From Halobacillus aidingensis (GTDB taxonomy: Bacteria > Bacillota > Bacilli > Bacillales > Halobacillaceae), in NCBI RefSeq assembly GCF_900104185.1, contig NZ_FNIZ01000028.1:1-48693 (forward strand): a DNA stretch of 48,693 bases, written 5' to 3'. The notes beneath the pieces were generated by a model. It saw only the letters and a list, made by a program, of their open reading frames with translations, had not been told where the DNA came from and ran no database searches. Below, piece by piece: positions 22,730 through 32,740 of the stretch; position 1 is the stretch's first letter, and each line of letters opens with the position of its first letter. The position numbers and the translations under genes were made by a program.

Positions 22730-25134
22730 TTGCAAACGTAATCGTTGATGTACCCTCGCAAAATACGAACCGTCCTTTCGATTATGAAATACCCGAAAAG
22801 TTTGAAGGGATCGTTCAGCCGGGTGTTCGGGTGATCGTTCCATTTGGTCCACGCAAAATCTTAGGGTATGTCGTAGCTCTTTCAGAAACAAGTTCCTTTT
22901 CGTCCGTGAAAAAAATAACCGATGTCCTTGATGTCATCCCAACGTTGACCGAAGAACTTCTCCAACTCGGAAAATGGTTATCAAAAAACACTCTGAGCTA
23001 CTATATTTCCTGTCTGCAGGTCATGCTCCCACAGGTGATGAAAGCTAAATATCGCAAAGAGTTGTGGAAGCTGACCGAAGAACCCCTCGGCTCTGAACTC
23101 GACCCTTTATTTGATGGACGAGCGGTTGTGGATTTTGAAGAATTCGAGAAGTCGGGCATCGGGTATCATACTCTCCGCAAACACATGAATGATGGAGACG
23201 TTGATGTCCATTATGAAGTGAAAAGCCGGGAAACGAAGAAGACAATGACGATGGTCCAACCTAATTTAAATCCGATGGAATTAGAGGCGAAGCTTGAAGA
23301 TCTATCCCCGCAGGCGAAAAAACAGCGCACCATTGTCGAGTATTTCCTCGAGTATCCGGATGCGATAGAAAAGAAGAGGCTTCTGGATGTGCTATCAACT
23401 ACACCTGCCTCTTTGAAGCCGCTCATCGAACAGGGGGTTATTAGTGAATTCAAGCAGGAAGTTTTCAGGGACCCTTATGGTGATCGCGACTTCGAACGTA
23501 CGCAGCCGTTCCCTCTGACAGCAGAACAGGAAACAGCTATCCAGCCGATCCTTAAGACCATCGAAGAAAACGCCCATGATGTTTTTCTTCTTCATGGAGT
23601 GACCGGTAGTGGTAAAACGGAAGTGTATTTGCAGTCGATCCAAGAAGTAATTGATAAAGGCGAAGAAGCCATCATGCTTGTGCCTGAAATTGCTTTGACC
23701 CCGCAAATGGTTGAACGGTTCAAAGGAAGATTCGGCTCAAAAGTGGCCGTCCTTCACAGTGCTTTATCAGCAGGGGAAAAGTACGACGAATGGCGGAAGA
23801 TCCAACGCAGGGAGGTTCAAGTCGTTGTCGGAGCAAGGTCTGCGATCTTTGCTCCGTTTACGAACATCGGCTTGATCATCATCGATGAAGAACATGAAAC
23901 GAGTTACAAACAGGAAGACCGGACACGTTACCATGCGAGAGATATTGCCATTGAGAGAGGGAAAACCCACCAATGCCCTGTCGTTTTAGGTAGTGCCACA
24001 CCGGCTCTCGAAAGTTATGCCAGGGCTGTCAAAGGCAATTATCAGCTGTTGACCATGAAAAAGCGGATGAATGAGTCGGTGATGCCGGCCGTGGATCTCG
24101 TCGATATGAGAGAGGAACTTCATAACGGAAACCGTTCCATGTTTTCCATCATGTTGAAGGAAAAAATCGAAGAAAGACTTTCCCGCGGGGAGCAGGTCGT
24201 GCTTTTTCTGAACAGACGAGGCTATTCGACCTTTGTCATGTGCAGGGATTGCGGCCATGTCAGTGAGTGCCCGCACTGTGACATTGCGCTTACGTTTCAT
24301 AAGAGGCAGAATCGTTTGAAATGCCACTATTGTTCCCATGAAGAACCTATGCCGACAGAATGTCCCGAATGTGAAAGCAAAACGATCCGTTATTTCGGTA
24401 CAGGGACTCAAAAAGTGGAAGAAGCGCTTCAGGAGTTAATCCCGGAAGCACGCGTGATCCGCATGGACGTCGACACGACAAGAAGGAAAGGGGCACACGA
24501 ACGGCTCCTGAAAAAGTTCGGAGAAGGACAGGCGGATATCCTCCTTGGCACGCAAATGATTGCTAAAGGCCTGGATTTTGGAAATGTCACCCTTGTTGGT
24601 GTACTCGCTGCCGATGCGCTTCTCAACCTTCCTGACTTCCGTGCATCAGAAAAAACGTTCCAATTAATCACACAGGTAAGCGGAAGGGCAGGAAGACATG
24701 AGAAGCCTGGAGAGGTCGTCGTTCAAACGTACACACCGGAACACTATAGTATTGAATTGGCCAGCCAGTATGATTACGAACAATTTTTCAATGAAGAAAT
24801 GAAACTGAGGAAAGCTTTCCGCTATCCTCCATACTTCTTCTTGACACTTTTCACTATTTCACATCCCAACCAATTGAAAGTGCAGGAAGTGACACAGAAA
24901 ATCACCATGTTCATGCAGCAGAAGCTTTCAGATCAATCCTATGTTCTCGGGCCTACTCCTTCTGCGCTCACCAGGATCAATAATAGATATCGCTATCAAT
25001 GCATGATAAAATACAAGAAGGAACCTGAGCAGCGAAAATTCGTTGAACGGATATTGCACTATTACGAAGATGAAATGAAACAAGAAAATGGTTTGCAGAT
25101 TACGGTGGATTTCCAACCGTATCAGCTGATGTAA
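22726..25134 (+). CDS. priA: Primosomal replication restart helicase PriA
   Basis: PriA recognises stalled forks and D-loops and reloads the replisome. The 802 residues show an N-terminal DNA-binding domain, Walker [13 protein letters not shown] near 291, the DEEH box in [12 protein letters not shown], and a zinc-binding insertion with paired cysteines ([13 protein letters not shown] and CHYCSHEE, then CPEC). Helicase motifs ISGRAGR-like ([12 protein letters not shown]) are near 655. The start is TTG 22726 overlapping the coaBC stop. def normally follows priA in Bacillus but fmt comes next here. Confidence 0.96.
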   Translation: MIANVIVDVPSQNTNRPFDYEIPEKFEGIVQPGVRVIVPFGPRKILGYVVALSETSSFSSVKKITDVLDVIPTLTEELLQLGKWLSKNTLSYYISCLQVMLPQVMKAKYRKELWKLTEEPLGSELDPLFDGRAVVDFEEFEKSGIGYHTLRKHMNDGDVDVHYEVKSRETKKTMTMVQPNLNPMELEAKLEDLSPQAKKQRTIVEYFLEYPDAIEKKRLLDVLSTTPASLKPLIEQGVISEFKQEVFRDPYGDRDFERTQPFPLTAEQETAIQPILKTIEENAHDVFLLHGVTGSGKTEVYLQSIQEVIDKGEEAIMLVPEIALTPQMVERFKGRFGSKVAVLHSALSAGEKYDEWRKIQRREVQVVVGARSAIFAPFTNIGLIIIDEEHETSYKQEDRTRYHARDIAIERGKTHQCPVVLGSATPALESYARAVKGNYQLLTMKKRMNESVMPAVDLVDMREELHNGNRSMFSIMLKEKIEERLSRGEQVVLFLNRRGYSTFVMCRDCGHVSECPHCDIALTFHKRQNRLKCHYCSHEEPMPTECPECESKTIRYFGTGTQKVEEALQELIPEARVIRMDVDTTRRKGAHERLLKKFGEGQADILLGTQMIAKGLDFGNVTLVGVLAADALLNLPDFRASEKTFQLITQVSGRAGRHEKPGEVVVQTYTPEHYSIELASQYDYEQFFNEEMKLRKAFRYPPYFFLTLFTISHPNQLKVQEVTQKITMFMQQKLSDQSYVLGPTPSALTRINNRYRYQCMIKYKKEPEQRKFVERILHYYEDEMKQENGLQITVDFQPYQLM

Positions 25135-25156
25135 GCAAGAAGGGAGCAACAAAGTC

Positions 25157-26104
25157 ATGACACGAATCGCATTCATGGGGACACCGGATTTCGCCGTACC
25201 TGTCCTTGACCGCATTATTGAAGAGGGGTATGAGGTTGTCCTTGTAATTACTCAACCGGACCGTCCGAAAGGCAGAAAAAAAACAATGACCCCTCCTCCT
25301 GTCAAAGTAGCGGCGGAAAAACACGGAATTCCTGTATTTCAACCAGAAAAAATCAAAGACGAATATAAAGAAGTTCTTGCTTACGATCCCGACTTGATCG
25401 TAACCGCTGCCTTCGGTCAAATTTTACCGGAAGCACTACTCCAGGAGCCTAAGCACGGATGTATCAATGTCCATGCATCCTTACTGCCTGAATTCAGAGG
25501 GGGTGCACCGATTCATTACAGCATCCTCGAAGGGAAGAAAGAGACAGGCGTCACCATCATGTATATGGTCAAACGTCTCGATGCAGGGGAAATGCTTTCA
25601 AAAGTCACCGTCCCGATTGAAGACGAGGACCATGTCGGGACGCTGCATGATAAACTTTCCGTAGCAGGAGCGGAGTTGTTGGCGGACACACTGCCGAAGT
25701 TATTGAGCGGAGATATTACCCCGGTAGAGCAGGATGAGTCCAAAGTCACTTTCGCTTCCAATATCAAAAGGGAGCAAGAGCTCATCGACTGGAGCAAAGA
25801 TCAACAGACAGTCTATAACCATGTACGTGGACTTCATCCATGGCCGGTCGCTTATACCTATTGGAACGGCAAGCCGATGAAAGTCTGGTGGATTGAAAAA
25901 ATGGAAGATACGTTTGAGGAAGCACCTGGAACAGTGGTCAAAATCGAAGAAGATGGCTTCCTTGTCACAACGGGTGGAAACAAAACTGTGAAAGTCGTTT
26001 CCCTTCAACCTTCCGGCAAGAAGAAGATGGACGGGCAGGCGTTTATTAATGGAGCTGGTCAGTCCTTACAGGTCGGAGAACGTCTGGGTGAGGCGCATGA
26101 CTAA
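25157..26104 (+). CDS. fmt: Methionyl-tRNA formyltransferase
   Basis: This 315-residue enzyme formylates initiator Met-tRNA using 10-formyltetrahydrofolate. The catalytic segment [17 protein letters not shown] holds the conserved Asn and His, and the conserved Asp follows in KRLDAGEM. The C-terminal OB-like domain begins near 205. GGGAG lies 12 bases before the ATG. It overlaps rsmB. Peptide deformylase, its functional partner, is not next to it here. Confidence 0.96.
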   Translation: MTRIAFMGTPDFAVPVLDRIIEEGYEVVLVITQPDRPKGRKKTMTPPPVKVAAEKHGIPVFQPEKIKDEYKEVLAYDPDLIVTAAFGQILPEALLQEPKHGCINVHASLLPEFRGGAPIHYSILEGKKETGVTIMYMVKRLDAGEMLSKVTVPIEDEDHVGTLHDKLSVAGAELLADTLPKLLSGDITPVEQDESKVTFASNIKREQELIDWSKDQQTVYNHVRGLHPWPVAYTYWNGKPMKVWWIEKMEDTFEEAPGTVVKIEEDGFLVTTGGNKTVKVVSLQPSGKKKMDGQAFINGAGQSLQVGERLGEAHD

Positions 26105-27443
26105 ATATGCATTAAGAGAGTCAGCCCTTGATCTTCTTACTCGAATTGGTGAGCAGGGCGGATTCAGTCACGTTTTATTAGACCGGGAGATTTCTAAACA
26201 AAAGCTTTCCAGACAAGATGGAGCCCTGTTAACTGAAATCGTATACGGAACACTCCAACGGCGGGATTTGATCCACTATTTCATCCAGCCTTACATCGCC
26301 AAACAGAAGAAAATAAAGCCATGGGTACGCTGGCTTCTTTATATGTCTGTTTACCAGATGATTTTCCTTGAAAGAGTACCGGATCATGCGATCATCCATG
26401 AAGCCGTTGAAATTTCAAAGAAACGGGGACATAAGGGGATTTCTTCATTCATGAACGGCGTGCTTCGGAACGTCCAGCGCAAAGGAGTCCAGAGCCTAGA
26501 TAAAATCGAAGATCCTGTAGAGCGAATGGCGATTGAAACCAGTCATCCTCAATGGCTCGTCAACCGCTGGGTCGATCAGTACGGATTTGAAACGACGAAA
26601 GCAATGTGTGAAGCAAACAATCAGCACCTTCCTATGTCTCTGAGAGTCCAGCCGCTTCGAATTTCTCGGGAAGAAGCGATGAAACAGCTGCAAGAGGATG
26701 GTTTCAAAGTCGAGGAGAGCACACTATCTCCTCAAGGCTTCCTCGTTCTTGAAGGGGCGATTCTCTCTCATCCCCTTTTCCAAGAGGGGTACGTGACCGT
26801 TCAAGACCAGAGTTCCATGCTTGTAGCGGAAATGATGGATCTTGAAAAGGAACTGACTGTGCTGGATGCCTGCAGCGCTCCTGGAGGTAAAACCACCCAT
26901 ATCGCTGAAAAGATGGAAGACCAGGGGGAAGTCGTTGCCTATGACTTGCATGAGAAAAAAGCGAAACTCGTGAGCAAAAAGGCCGAACAGTTGCAGCTCA
27001 CATCAATTACCGCTAGTCAGGCAGATTCCAGGAAGCTGGGAGAAAAACATGCTCCTGGCGCCTTTGACCGCATCTTACTTGATGCTCCTTGTTCCGGCCT
27101 TGGAGTTTTACGAGGAAAACCGGATATTAAATACCATAAAAAAGAAGAAGATATTTTCTCTCTAAGAAACATTCAGGATGATCTATTGAGAGAAGTTGCA
27201 CCACTACTAAAGCCTGGAGGAAAGCTCGTCTATAGTACTTGTACGGTCGACCGTCATGAAAATGAGGAAGCCGTCCAGCATTTCTTAAAAGAGCACTCGG
27301 ACTTTGAAGTAGATCCATCCTTCTTCGAGGAGCTACCACCAGCTCTTAAAGAATCCCAGGGTCTTTCCGAAACAGGCCTTCAGCTTTTCCCTCAAGAATG
27401 GGATACGGATGGCTTTTTCTTGACCCGATTGCGAAAGAAGTGA
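26088..27443 (+). CDS. rsmB: 16S rRNA (cytosine-967-C5)-methyltransferase
   Basis: RsmB methylates C967 of 16S rRNA with SAM. An N-terminal NusB-like RNA-binding domain (about 5-135) precedes the Rossmann methyltransferase domain with SAM motif [32 protein letters not shown] and the catalytic-Cys motif [15 protein letters not shown] 26088 was chosen because GGAGA lies eight bases upstream; ATG 26097 and ATG 26049 are in the same frame. It overlaps the fmt end. In B. subtilis rlmN follows; here only 133 bases separate it from prpC. Confidence 0.95.
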   Translation: MRRMTKYALRESALDLLTRIGEQGGFSHVLLDREISKQKLSRQDGALLTEIVYGTLQRRDLIHYFIQPYIAKQKKIKPWVRWLLYMSVYQMIFLERVPDHAIIHEAVEISKKRGHKGISSFMNGVLRNVQRKGVQSLDKIEDPVERMAIETSHPQWLVNRWVDQYGFETTKAMCEANNQHLPMSLRVQPLRISREEAMKQLQEDGFKVEESTLSPQGFLVLEGAILSHPLFQEGYVTVQDQSSMLVAEMMDLEKELTVLDACSAPGGKTTHIAEKMEDQGEVVAYDLHEKKAKLVSKKAEQLQLTSITASQADSRKLGEKHAPGAFDRILLDAPCSGLGVLRGKPDIKYHKKEEDIFSLRNIQDDLLREVAPLLKPGGKLVYSTCTVDRHENEEAVQHFLKEHSDFEVDPSFFEELPPALKESQGLSETGLQLFPQEWDTDGFFLTRLRKK

Positions 27444-27467
27444 CAAATAACAGAAATAGAAAATAAA

Positions 27468-27504
27468 GCCTTGGGAAGGAAAGCCGATTCCTTCCCATTA
27501 AGGC
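27468..27504. other. Stable bulged hairpin in the rsmB-prpC gap
   Basis: GCCTT pairs with AAGGC and GGGAAGGAA pairs with TTCCTTCCC around the loop AGCCGA, giving a 14-bp stem with one bulge. No T run follows on the plus strand, so it is not an ordinary terminator. It occupies the place where B. subtilis has rlmN. It might be an mRNA processing or stabilising element. Confidence 0.5.
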
Positions 27505-27576
27505 GAAAAGAGGAACACCACCTAAGAATCAACCCCCATGTTTGATCGAAGTTATAAATATGAGGCAGGTGAGACC

Positions 27577-28338
27577 ATGATAGGTTATTACGAGACAGAT
27601 CAGGGGAAAGTCAGAATTCATAACGAGGATGCCGGCGGGGTTTTCAAAAACGATGCAGGCCAAGTCCTCGCCATTGTAGCCGACGGAATGGGCGGACACC
27701 AGGCCGGGGATGTAGCCAGTCAAATGACGACCTCACATTTACATAAAAAATGGCAGGAAGCCAAGCTCATTGAGACTCCTGATGAAGCTGAAAAATGGAT
27801 TAAAGAAGCGGTGCGCTCTGCGAACAATGAAATCAAATCCTATGCCAATGACCATGAAGAATGTGCAGGGATGGGAACAACCGTGGTTGTGGCACTATGT
27901 ACAAAAGAATTCGCAACGGTCGGGCACATTGGAGACAGCCGCTGTTATTTTGCTAATGCCTATGGCTTCAAAGTGATTACTGAGGATCATTCCTTAGTGA
28001 ACGAACTTGTCCGTTCAGGTCAGATTACCGAAGAGCAGGCGGAGCATCACCCTAGAAAAAACGTATTATTAAAAGCACTTGGGACAGAATTTGATTTGAC
28101 AGCAGATGTGAAAACGATGGAATTCGAAGAGAATGACCGCCTTCTTCTATGTACAGACGGATTAACCAATAAGGTGAGCGATGAAGAATTAAGTGAATTG
28201 AAATCATTCGAAGGGGAATGGTCATTGTTTACGCAGCAGATGATTGATCTTGCGAATGAACGTGGAGGGGAAGATAATATTACGCTTGCAGTCGTGCACC
28301 ATCATCCTTCTTCCGACCAGAAAGAAGGTGCGGAATAA
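27577..28338 (+). CDS. prpC: PP2C-family serine/threonine protein phosphatase PrpC (Stp1-type)
   Basis: This 253-residue metal-dependent phosphatase reverses phosphorylation by PrkC. Metal-binding motifs are visible: HNEDAGG near 18, VADGMGGHQAGD near 39, GMGTTVV, GHIGDSRCY and GGEDNITL near 232. ATG 27577 has GGTGAG just upstream and matches the B. subtilis length; an upstream ATG at 27538 is in frame but lacks a binding site. The stop overlaps the prkC start by one base, the conserved phosphatase-kinase pair. Confidence 0.96.
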   Translation: MIGYYETDQGKVRIHNEDAGGVFKNDAGQVLAIVADGMGGHQAGDVASQMTTSHLHKKWQEAKLIETPDEAEKWIKEAVRSANNEIKSYANDHEECAGMGTTVVVALCTKEFATVGHIGDSRCYFANAYGFKVITEDHSLVNELVRSGQITEEQAEHHPRKNVLLKALGTEFDLTADVKTMEFEENDRLLLCTDGLTNKVSDEELSELKSFEGEWSLFTQQMIDLANERGGEDNITLAVVHHHPSSDQKEGAE

Positions 28339-30407
28339 TGTTGAATAACCGTCTCCTTAATGACCGTTATCGTGTACAAGAGATGATCGGTGGCGGCGGT
28401 ATGGCGAATGTCTACCTTGCTCATGACACGATTCTAGACAGGGATGTTGCCATTAAAGTATTACGACTGGAACATGGAAATGATGAGGAGTTTATTGCCC
28501 GCTTTCATAGAGAAGCCCAATCAGCTACGAGTCTCTCTCATCCTAATATCGTTAACATTTATGATGTCGGAGAAGAAGACGATATTTATTTTATGGTGAT
28601 GGAGTTTGTCGATGGAATGACGTTGAAGCAGTATATTCAACAACATAGTCCAGTCGATGTGTCTGAAGCGGTGGATATTATGAGACAGATTGCATCAGCA
28701 ATCGCTCATGCGCATGATAATGGAATCGTTCATAGGGATATCAAACCGCAGAATATTCTTATTGATCATTACGGTCATGTGAAAGTGACGGATTTTGGAA
28801 TTGCGATGGCCCTAAGTGCGACAGCGCTGACTCAGACCAATTCTGTACTCGGTTCTGTTCATTATCTATCGCCGGAACAAGCGCGGGGTGGAATGGCGAC
28901 AAAAAAATCCGATGTATATTCACTCGGCATTGTTTTTTTCGAATTACTGACGGGGAGGCTCCCTTTTTCAGGAGAATCTCCAGTCTCGATCGCCTTGAAA
29001 CACCTTCAGCATGAAACGCCTTCCTTGAAAAGATGGAATTCCGACTTGCCTCAAAGTGTCGAAAATATCGTTTTGAAATCGACGGCCAAAGATCCGTTTC
29101 ATCGATATGAATCAGTGTTAGAAATGGAACATGATATTGAAACTTCTCTCGAACCTTACCGGGCGGATGAGCCGGTTTTCACATTACCTGATGATGGGGA
29201 TGAAGAAAAAACCAAAGCGATCCCTGTCATTACGAATGAAGCCTACGGCGATTCACCTGATGAAGATACGATTATCAATACTAGTGATCACAAACCTGTC
29301 AGCCCACCCCCGACATCGTCGACAAAAACCTATAAGGAAACAGCTCCATCTGATCAACCGACTGCCGAGAAAAAGACAAAGAAAAAGCGGAAAGTATGGC
29401 CGTGGATTCTTACCGTTATACTATTGTTATTGATCGGGGGACTCGTGGCATTATTCACAATCCCTGGTATCATTCAACCTGCAGATGTGGAGATACCTGA
29501 TCTTGCAGGGGAAGAGTACGAGACGGCTTATAGTGAACTCAGTGACTTGAACCTTACTGTGACAAGAGAAACACGTTTTTCTGATGATGTGGAAGAGGGC
29601 GATGTCATTGAAACAGATCCTGAAGCAGGGATGACGGTAAAAGAAGAGTCAAATGTTACAGTTTACATTAGCAATGGAAAAGAGAGAGTAGAGTTTCCGG
29701 ATTATACAGGACAGGATTTCGATCGGGTGAAAGAAGAGTTGGAAGAAAAAGGTTATGAGAAGGTTGATTCATACGAAGAAACGAGTAGTGATGTACCGAA
29801 AGGCGAAATCATCGCACACCTGAGCCCAAGCGCAGGAAGTAGTGTCATTCCAGAGGATACAACGGTATCATTCCGTGTAAGCTCTGGTGAAGAAACGATA
29901 GACTTGGCAGAATTAGTTGGTGCTAATGAAAGTTTCGCAGTGAGATCCTTGGAAAGTAATAACCTAGAATCTAATATCACTTATCAATACTCAGAACAAG
30001 TGCCAGAAGGAATTGTAATCAGCCAGGACCCAGCTGCTTCAACGGAAGTAGAGCAGGGATCTACCGTAAACTTAGTTATTTCTAAAGGACCTGAGCCAAA
30101 ACCTCCTAGAGATGAAACCGTTTCTATTGAAGTTCCGTATGAACCGGAAACGAATGATGAAGAAGGACAAGGTGATGGCGAGCAAGAAGGCGAACAAGAA
30201 GACGAACAGGCAGAGCCCGAGGGTCAGGAAGTATTGATTTATGTGAAAGATGCAAATCGAGACGGAAGTACACCTGTGATTAGTGAAACAATTACAGAGA
30301 CGAAGACTTTTGAAATCACTTTAACGATTGAACCGGGAGAAGTAGCGACCTACCGGGTAATGAGAGATGGAGAAGTCTATCAAGAAGAAGTGGAAGTAGC
30401 GTATTAA
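28338..30407 (+). CDS. prkC: PASTA-domain Ser/Thr protein kinase PrkC
   Basis: This membrane kinase senses muropeptides or lipid II and regulates germination, cell wall and translation. The cytoplasmic kinase domain (about 11-270) has GGGGMANVYL, catalytic Lys40, HRDIKPQN and DFG. A membrane segment follows a basic stretch near 355-378 (WPWILTVILLLLIGG). Three extracellular PASTA repeats cover about 383-585. An unusually acidic linker rich in Glu, Asp, Gly and Gln lies near 603-632, followed by a beta-rich tail. The 689 residues are somewhat longer than in B. subtilis. It is coupled with prpC and followed by rsgA. Confidence 0.96.
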   Translation: MLNNRLLNDRYRVQEMIGGGGMANVYLAHDTILDRDVAIKVLRLEHGNDEEFIARFHREAQSATSLSHPNIVNIYDVGEEDDIYFMVMEFVDGMTLKQYIQQHSPVDVSEAVDIMRQIASAIAHAHDNGIVHRDIKPQNILIDHYGHVKVTDFGIAMALSATALTQTNSVLGSVHYLSPEQARGGMATKKSDVYSLGIVFFELLTGRLPFSGESPVSIALKHLQHETPSLKRWNSDLPQSVENIVLKSTAKDPFHRYESVLEMEHDIETSLEPYRADEPVFTLPDDGDEEKTKAIPVITNEAYGDSPDEDTIINTSDHKPVSPPPTSSTKTYKETAPSDQPTAEKKTKKKRKVWPWILTVILLLLIGGLVALFTIPGIIQPADVEIPDLAGEEYETAYSELSDLNLTVTRETRFSDDVEEGDVIETDPEAGMTVKEESNVTVYISNGKERVEFPDYTGQDFDRVKEELEEKGYEKVDSYEETSSDVPKGEIIAHLSPSAGSSVIPEDTTVSFRVSSGEETIDLAELVGANESFAVRSLESNNLESNITYQYSEQVPEGIVISQDPAASTEVEQGSTVNLVISKGPEPKPPRDETVSIEVPYEPETNDEEGQGDGEQEGEQEDEQAEPEGQEVLIYVKDANRDGSTPVISETITETKTFEITLTIEPGEVATYRVMRDGEVYQEEVEVAY

Positions 30408-30418
30408 GAGGTGAAAAA

Positions 30419-31300
30419 ATGCCAGTAGGAAAAATTATTAAATCATTGAGCGGGTTCTATTATGTCCTTTGTGAAGGAGAGGTCTACCAATGCCGGGGGC
30501 GTGGAAACTTCCGTAAAAAGAAAGTCACTCCTTTGGTTGGTGATCTCGTAGAATTCAAGGCGGAAAATAAGAAAGAAGGATATATCTTATCCATCGAAAA
30601 CAGAAAAAATGAGTTGGTAAGGCCTCCGATTTCGAATGTCGATCAAGCGTTAATCGTCACTTCTGCCGTTCACCCGAATTTCAATGCTTTATTACTGGAT
30701 CGCTTCCTCGTCCTTGTGGAAGAGAAGAGGATTGAGCCTTTTATCGTCATCTCCAAGGTGGATCAGCTGGATGAACAACAAATGGAAGTGATGGAAAGCT
30801 ACAAAACACTGTATGAAAAAATCGGCTATCCGGTCATTTTATCTGCTGTAGACGATACGGAAGCTATGGACCAAATTCAATCTCACCTGGCTGGCCGTAC
30901 AACGGTGATCGCCGGCCAGTCAGGCGTCGGAAAATCGTCCTTGCTCAATTCAATCGACCCTAGACTCTCCATTGATACAGATGAAATCTCAGAAAGTTTA
31001 GGCCGCGGGAAACATACGACACGTCACGTAGAACTTTATGAAATAGCGGAAGGTCTTGTGGCGGATACTCCTGGCTTCAGTTCACTGGAATTCGGGGAAT
31101 TGGAACTTGATCAACTGCCTGAGTGTTTCCCTGAGTTCGTAGAGGTACAGAATGATTGTAAATTCCGGGGTTGTCTGCACCATAAAGAACCGAAGTGCGC
31201 GGTAAAATCAGCCGTAGAGAACGGGGAGATTTCCGATCAGCGGTACGAGCATTACTTACAATTTTTAAATGAAATACAGAATAGAAAGCCGAGGTATTAA
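30419..31300 (+). CDS. rsgA: Ribosome small subunit-dependent GTPase A
   Basis: RsgA (CpgA) is a circularly permuted GTPase acting in late 30S maturation. An N-terminal OB domain is followed by G motifs in the permuted order: the G4-like ISKVDQL near 118, then P-loop GQSGVGKSS near 168, then DTPGFS near 218. The C-terminal zinc knuckle has CKFRGCLHHKEPKC. At 293 residues it is the usual length. GAGGTG lies six bases before the ATG. It is part of the prpC-prkC-rsgA-rpe unit. Confidence 0.96.
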   Translation: MPVGKIIKSLSGFYYVLCEGEVYQCRGRGNFRKKKVTPLVGDLVEFKAENKKEGYILSIENRKNELVRPPISNVDQALIVTSAVHPNFNALLLDRFLVLVEEKRIEPFIVISKVDQLDEQQMEVMESYKTLYEKIGYPVILSAVDDTEAMDQIQSHLAGRTTVIAGQSGVGKSSLLNSIDPRLSIDTDEISESLGRGKHTTRHVELYEIAEGLVADTPGFSSLEFGELELDQLPECFPEFVEVQNDCKFRGCLHHKEPKCAVKSAVENGEISDQRYEHYLQFLNEIQNRKPRY

Positions 31301-31302
31301 AC

Positions 31303-31956
31303 ATGACTAAAATTGCACCATCCATTCTAGCTTCTGATTTTTCGAAACTTGGAGATGAAATCAAGGATGTCGAACGTGGCGGAGCGGATTATATCCATGT
31401 GGACGTCATGGATGGACATTTTGTTCCTAATATAACAATCGGTCCATTAATTGTGGACCACATCCGCCCGGTAACCGACTTGCCCCTTGATGTCCATTTG
31501 ATGATTGAAAATCCGGATCAATATATCGAAGCTTTTGCCAAAGCAGGATCTGATATCATCACCGTTCATCAGGAAGCATGTCCTCACCTCCATAGAACGA
31601 TTCAATTGATCAAGAGCCATGGAGTAAAAGCAGGAGTGGTCATTAACCCGGCTACTCCAGCAGAAACAATCCGTCCGATTCTCCAAGATGTTGACCTTGT
31701 CCTCTTAATGACGGTCAACCCAGGGTTCGGAGGTCAATCGTTCATCCATTCGGTCGTACCGAAAATTGAACAAATCTCCCAGTGGCGGGAAGAAGAAGGA
31801 ATATCCTTCGAGATTGAAATCGATGGCGGAGTGAAAGTAGAAACGGCTAAACTTTGTACAGCCGCTGGAGCTGATGTCCTCGTTGCCGGCAGTGCCATCT
31901 TTAATCAAGAAGATCGTAAAAAAGCGATTGAAGAAATCAGACAATCGTCAGAATGA
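31303..31956 (+). CDS. rpe: Ribulose-phosphate 3-epimerase
   Basis: This 217-residue TIM-barrel enzyme interconverts ribulose 5-phosphate and xylulose 5-phosphate. Metal and active-site motifs are HVDVMDGHFVPN near 32, the MTVNPGFGGQ signature near 138, and DGGV near 174. It starts two bases after the rsgA stop, with only a weak GAGG binding site, so it probably relies on coupling. A terminator follows directly, and thiN lies beyond a repeat. Confidence 0.96.
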   Translation: MTKIAPSILASDFSKLGDEIKDVERGGADYIHVDVMDGHFVPNITIGPLIVDHIRPVTDLPLDVHLMIENPDQYIEAFAKAGSDIITVHQEACPHLHRTIQLIKSHGVKAGVVINPATPAETIRPILQDVDLVLLMTVNPGFGGQSFIHSVVPKIEQISQWREEEGISFEIEIDGGVKVETAKLCTAAGADVLVAGSAIFNQEDRKKAIEEIRQSSE

Positions 31957-31958
31957 CC

Positions 31959-31995
31959 AAAAAGCTCAAAGGATCCTTATCCTTTGGGCTTTTTC
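31959..31995 (+). terminator. Terminator after rpe
   Basis: AAAAGCTCAAAGG pairs with CCTTTGGGCTTTTT around a short loop, ending in a T run. Confidence 0.8.
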
Positions 31996-32076
31996 ATTCC
32001 CTTGTTTGATTGGCATCCAATACAGAAATAAGTTACATTTTACTTTAGGAGAAATCGTCCTATTGTAGAATATGGC

Positions 32077-32692
32077 AGGTTTCTTTAAGACTCAGTTTCG
32101 AGACTTTTGTTGAGTGGATGGGGGCTGCGGGGAATGAGTCGCTTTCCGTGGGGCCCAACACGAGGTGGGGTCGTTCGATGTTGGCATAGGACGTGCCGAA
32201 CTTAATCGAACTTCCTCTGTTCTCTTGAGCCTCCTCGGACTGCGTCCTGCGGGGTCTCACCATGCACTTTTTTCCCACAGGAGTCTCCCCATTCCCCTCC
32301 GCCCCTTTGCCATGGAAGATTCTCGAAACCACTTCTAGAAAAATCAGCTTGTATGATTGAGGGAAGTGGATAATATAACCCCCTCCACAGCGGGCATTCA
32401 CAACGTAAAAGCTTGATACAGAGCGCTTTATTCCTGCTTAGGAGGGAAGAGTTGGAGAAACTCCTTCTCGGTATAGGGGTTCGTTTCTCCCTTACATGGA
32501 ATGGGGTGGTTGGGAAGCTGCGAGACTCCCGTGGGAGAAGGAGATAGGCGAGATCCCGCAGGACAAAGTCCGAGGAAGCTCGGCGCTCCCCCACAGGAAA
32601 GCGAGTGGCTTCCCAACCACCCCTGACTCCAAATACGGCAAACGAACCCCGGTTAAATCGAAACTGAGTCTTCCATAATAGGGAGCTTATCG
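32077..32692 (+). repeat. Full-length composite hairpin repeat (copy 3) with nested insertion
   Basis: Same order as copy 2: a left terminus with AAGACTCAGTTTCGAGAC, module A in reverse, spacer, module B (about 32480-32650), and right terminus TCGAAACTGAGTCTTCCA followed by TAATAGGGAGCTTAT. Module A is interrupted by about 75 extra bases (32149-32226) containing nested inverted repeats GTTCGAT/ATCGAAC and GTTGGCA/TGCCGAAC. It fills nearly all of the 784-base gap between rpe and thiN. No convincing promoter for thiN was found after it. Confidence 0.87.
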
Positions 32693-32740
32693 TGAATAGT
32701 AAAGGATTGATTTTTTGGTGAAAGGCACAGGAAGGATGTT

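Noticed and set aside
27468-27504. Rho-independent terminator after rsmB
   Set aside because: The stem is stable but no T run follows on either strand close enough for a normal terminator.
32060-32678. Open frames up to 130 residues in repeat copy 3
   Set aside because: They run across terminal repeats and hairpin arms and are broken or changed in the other copies.
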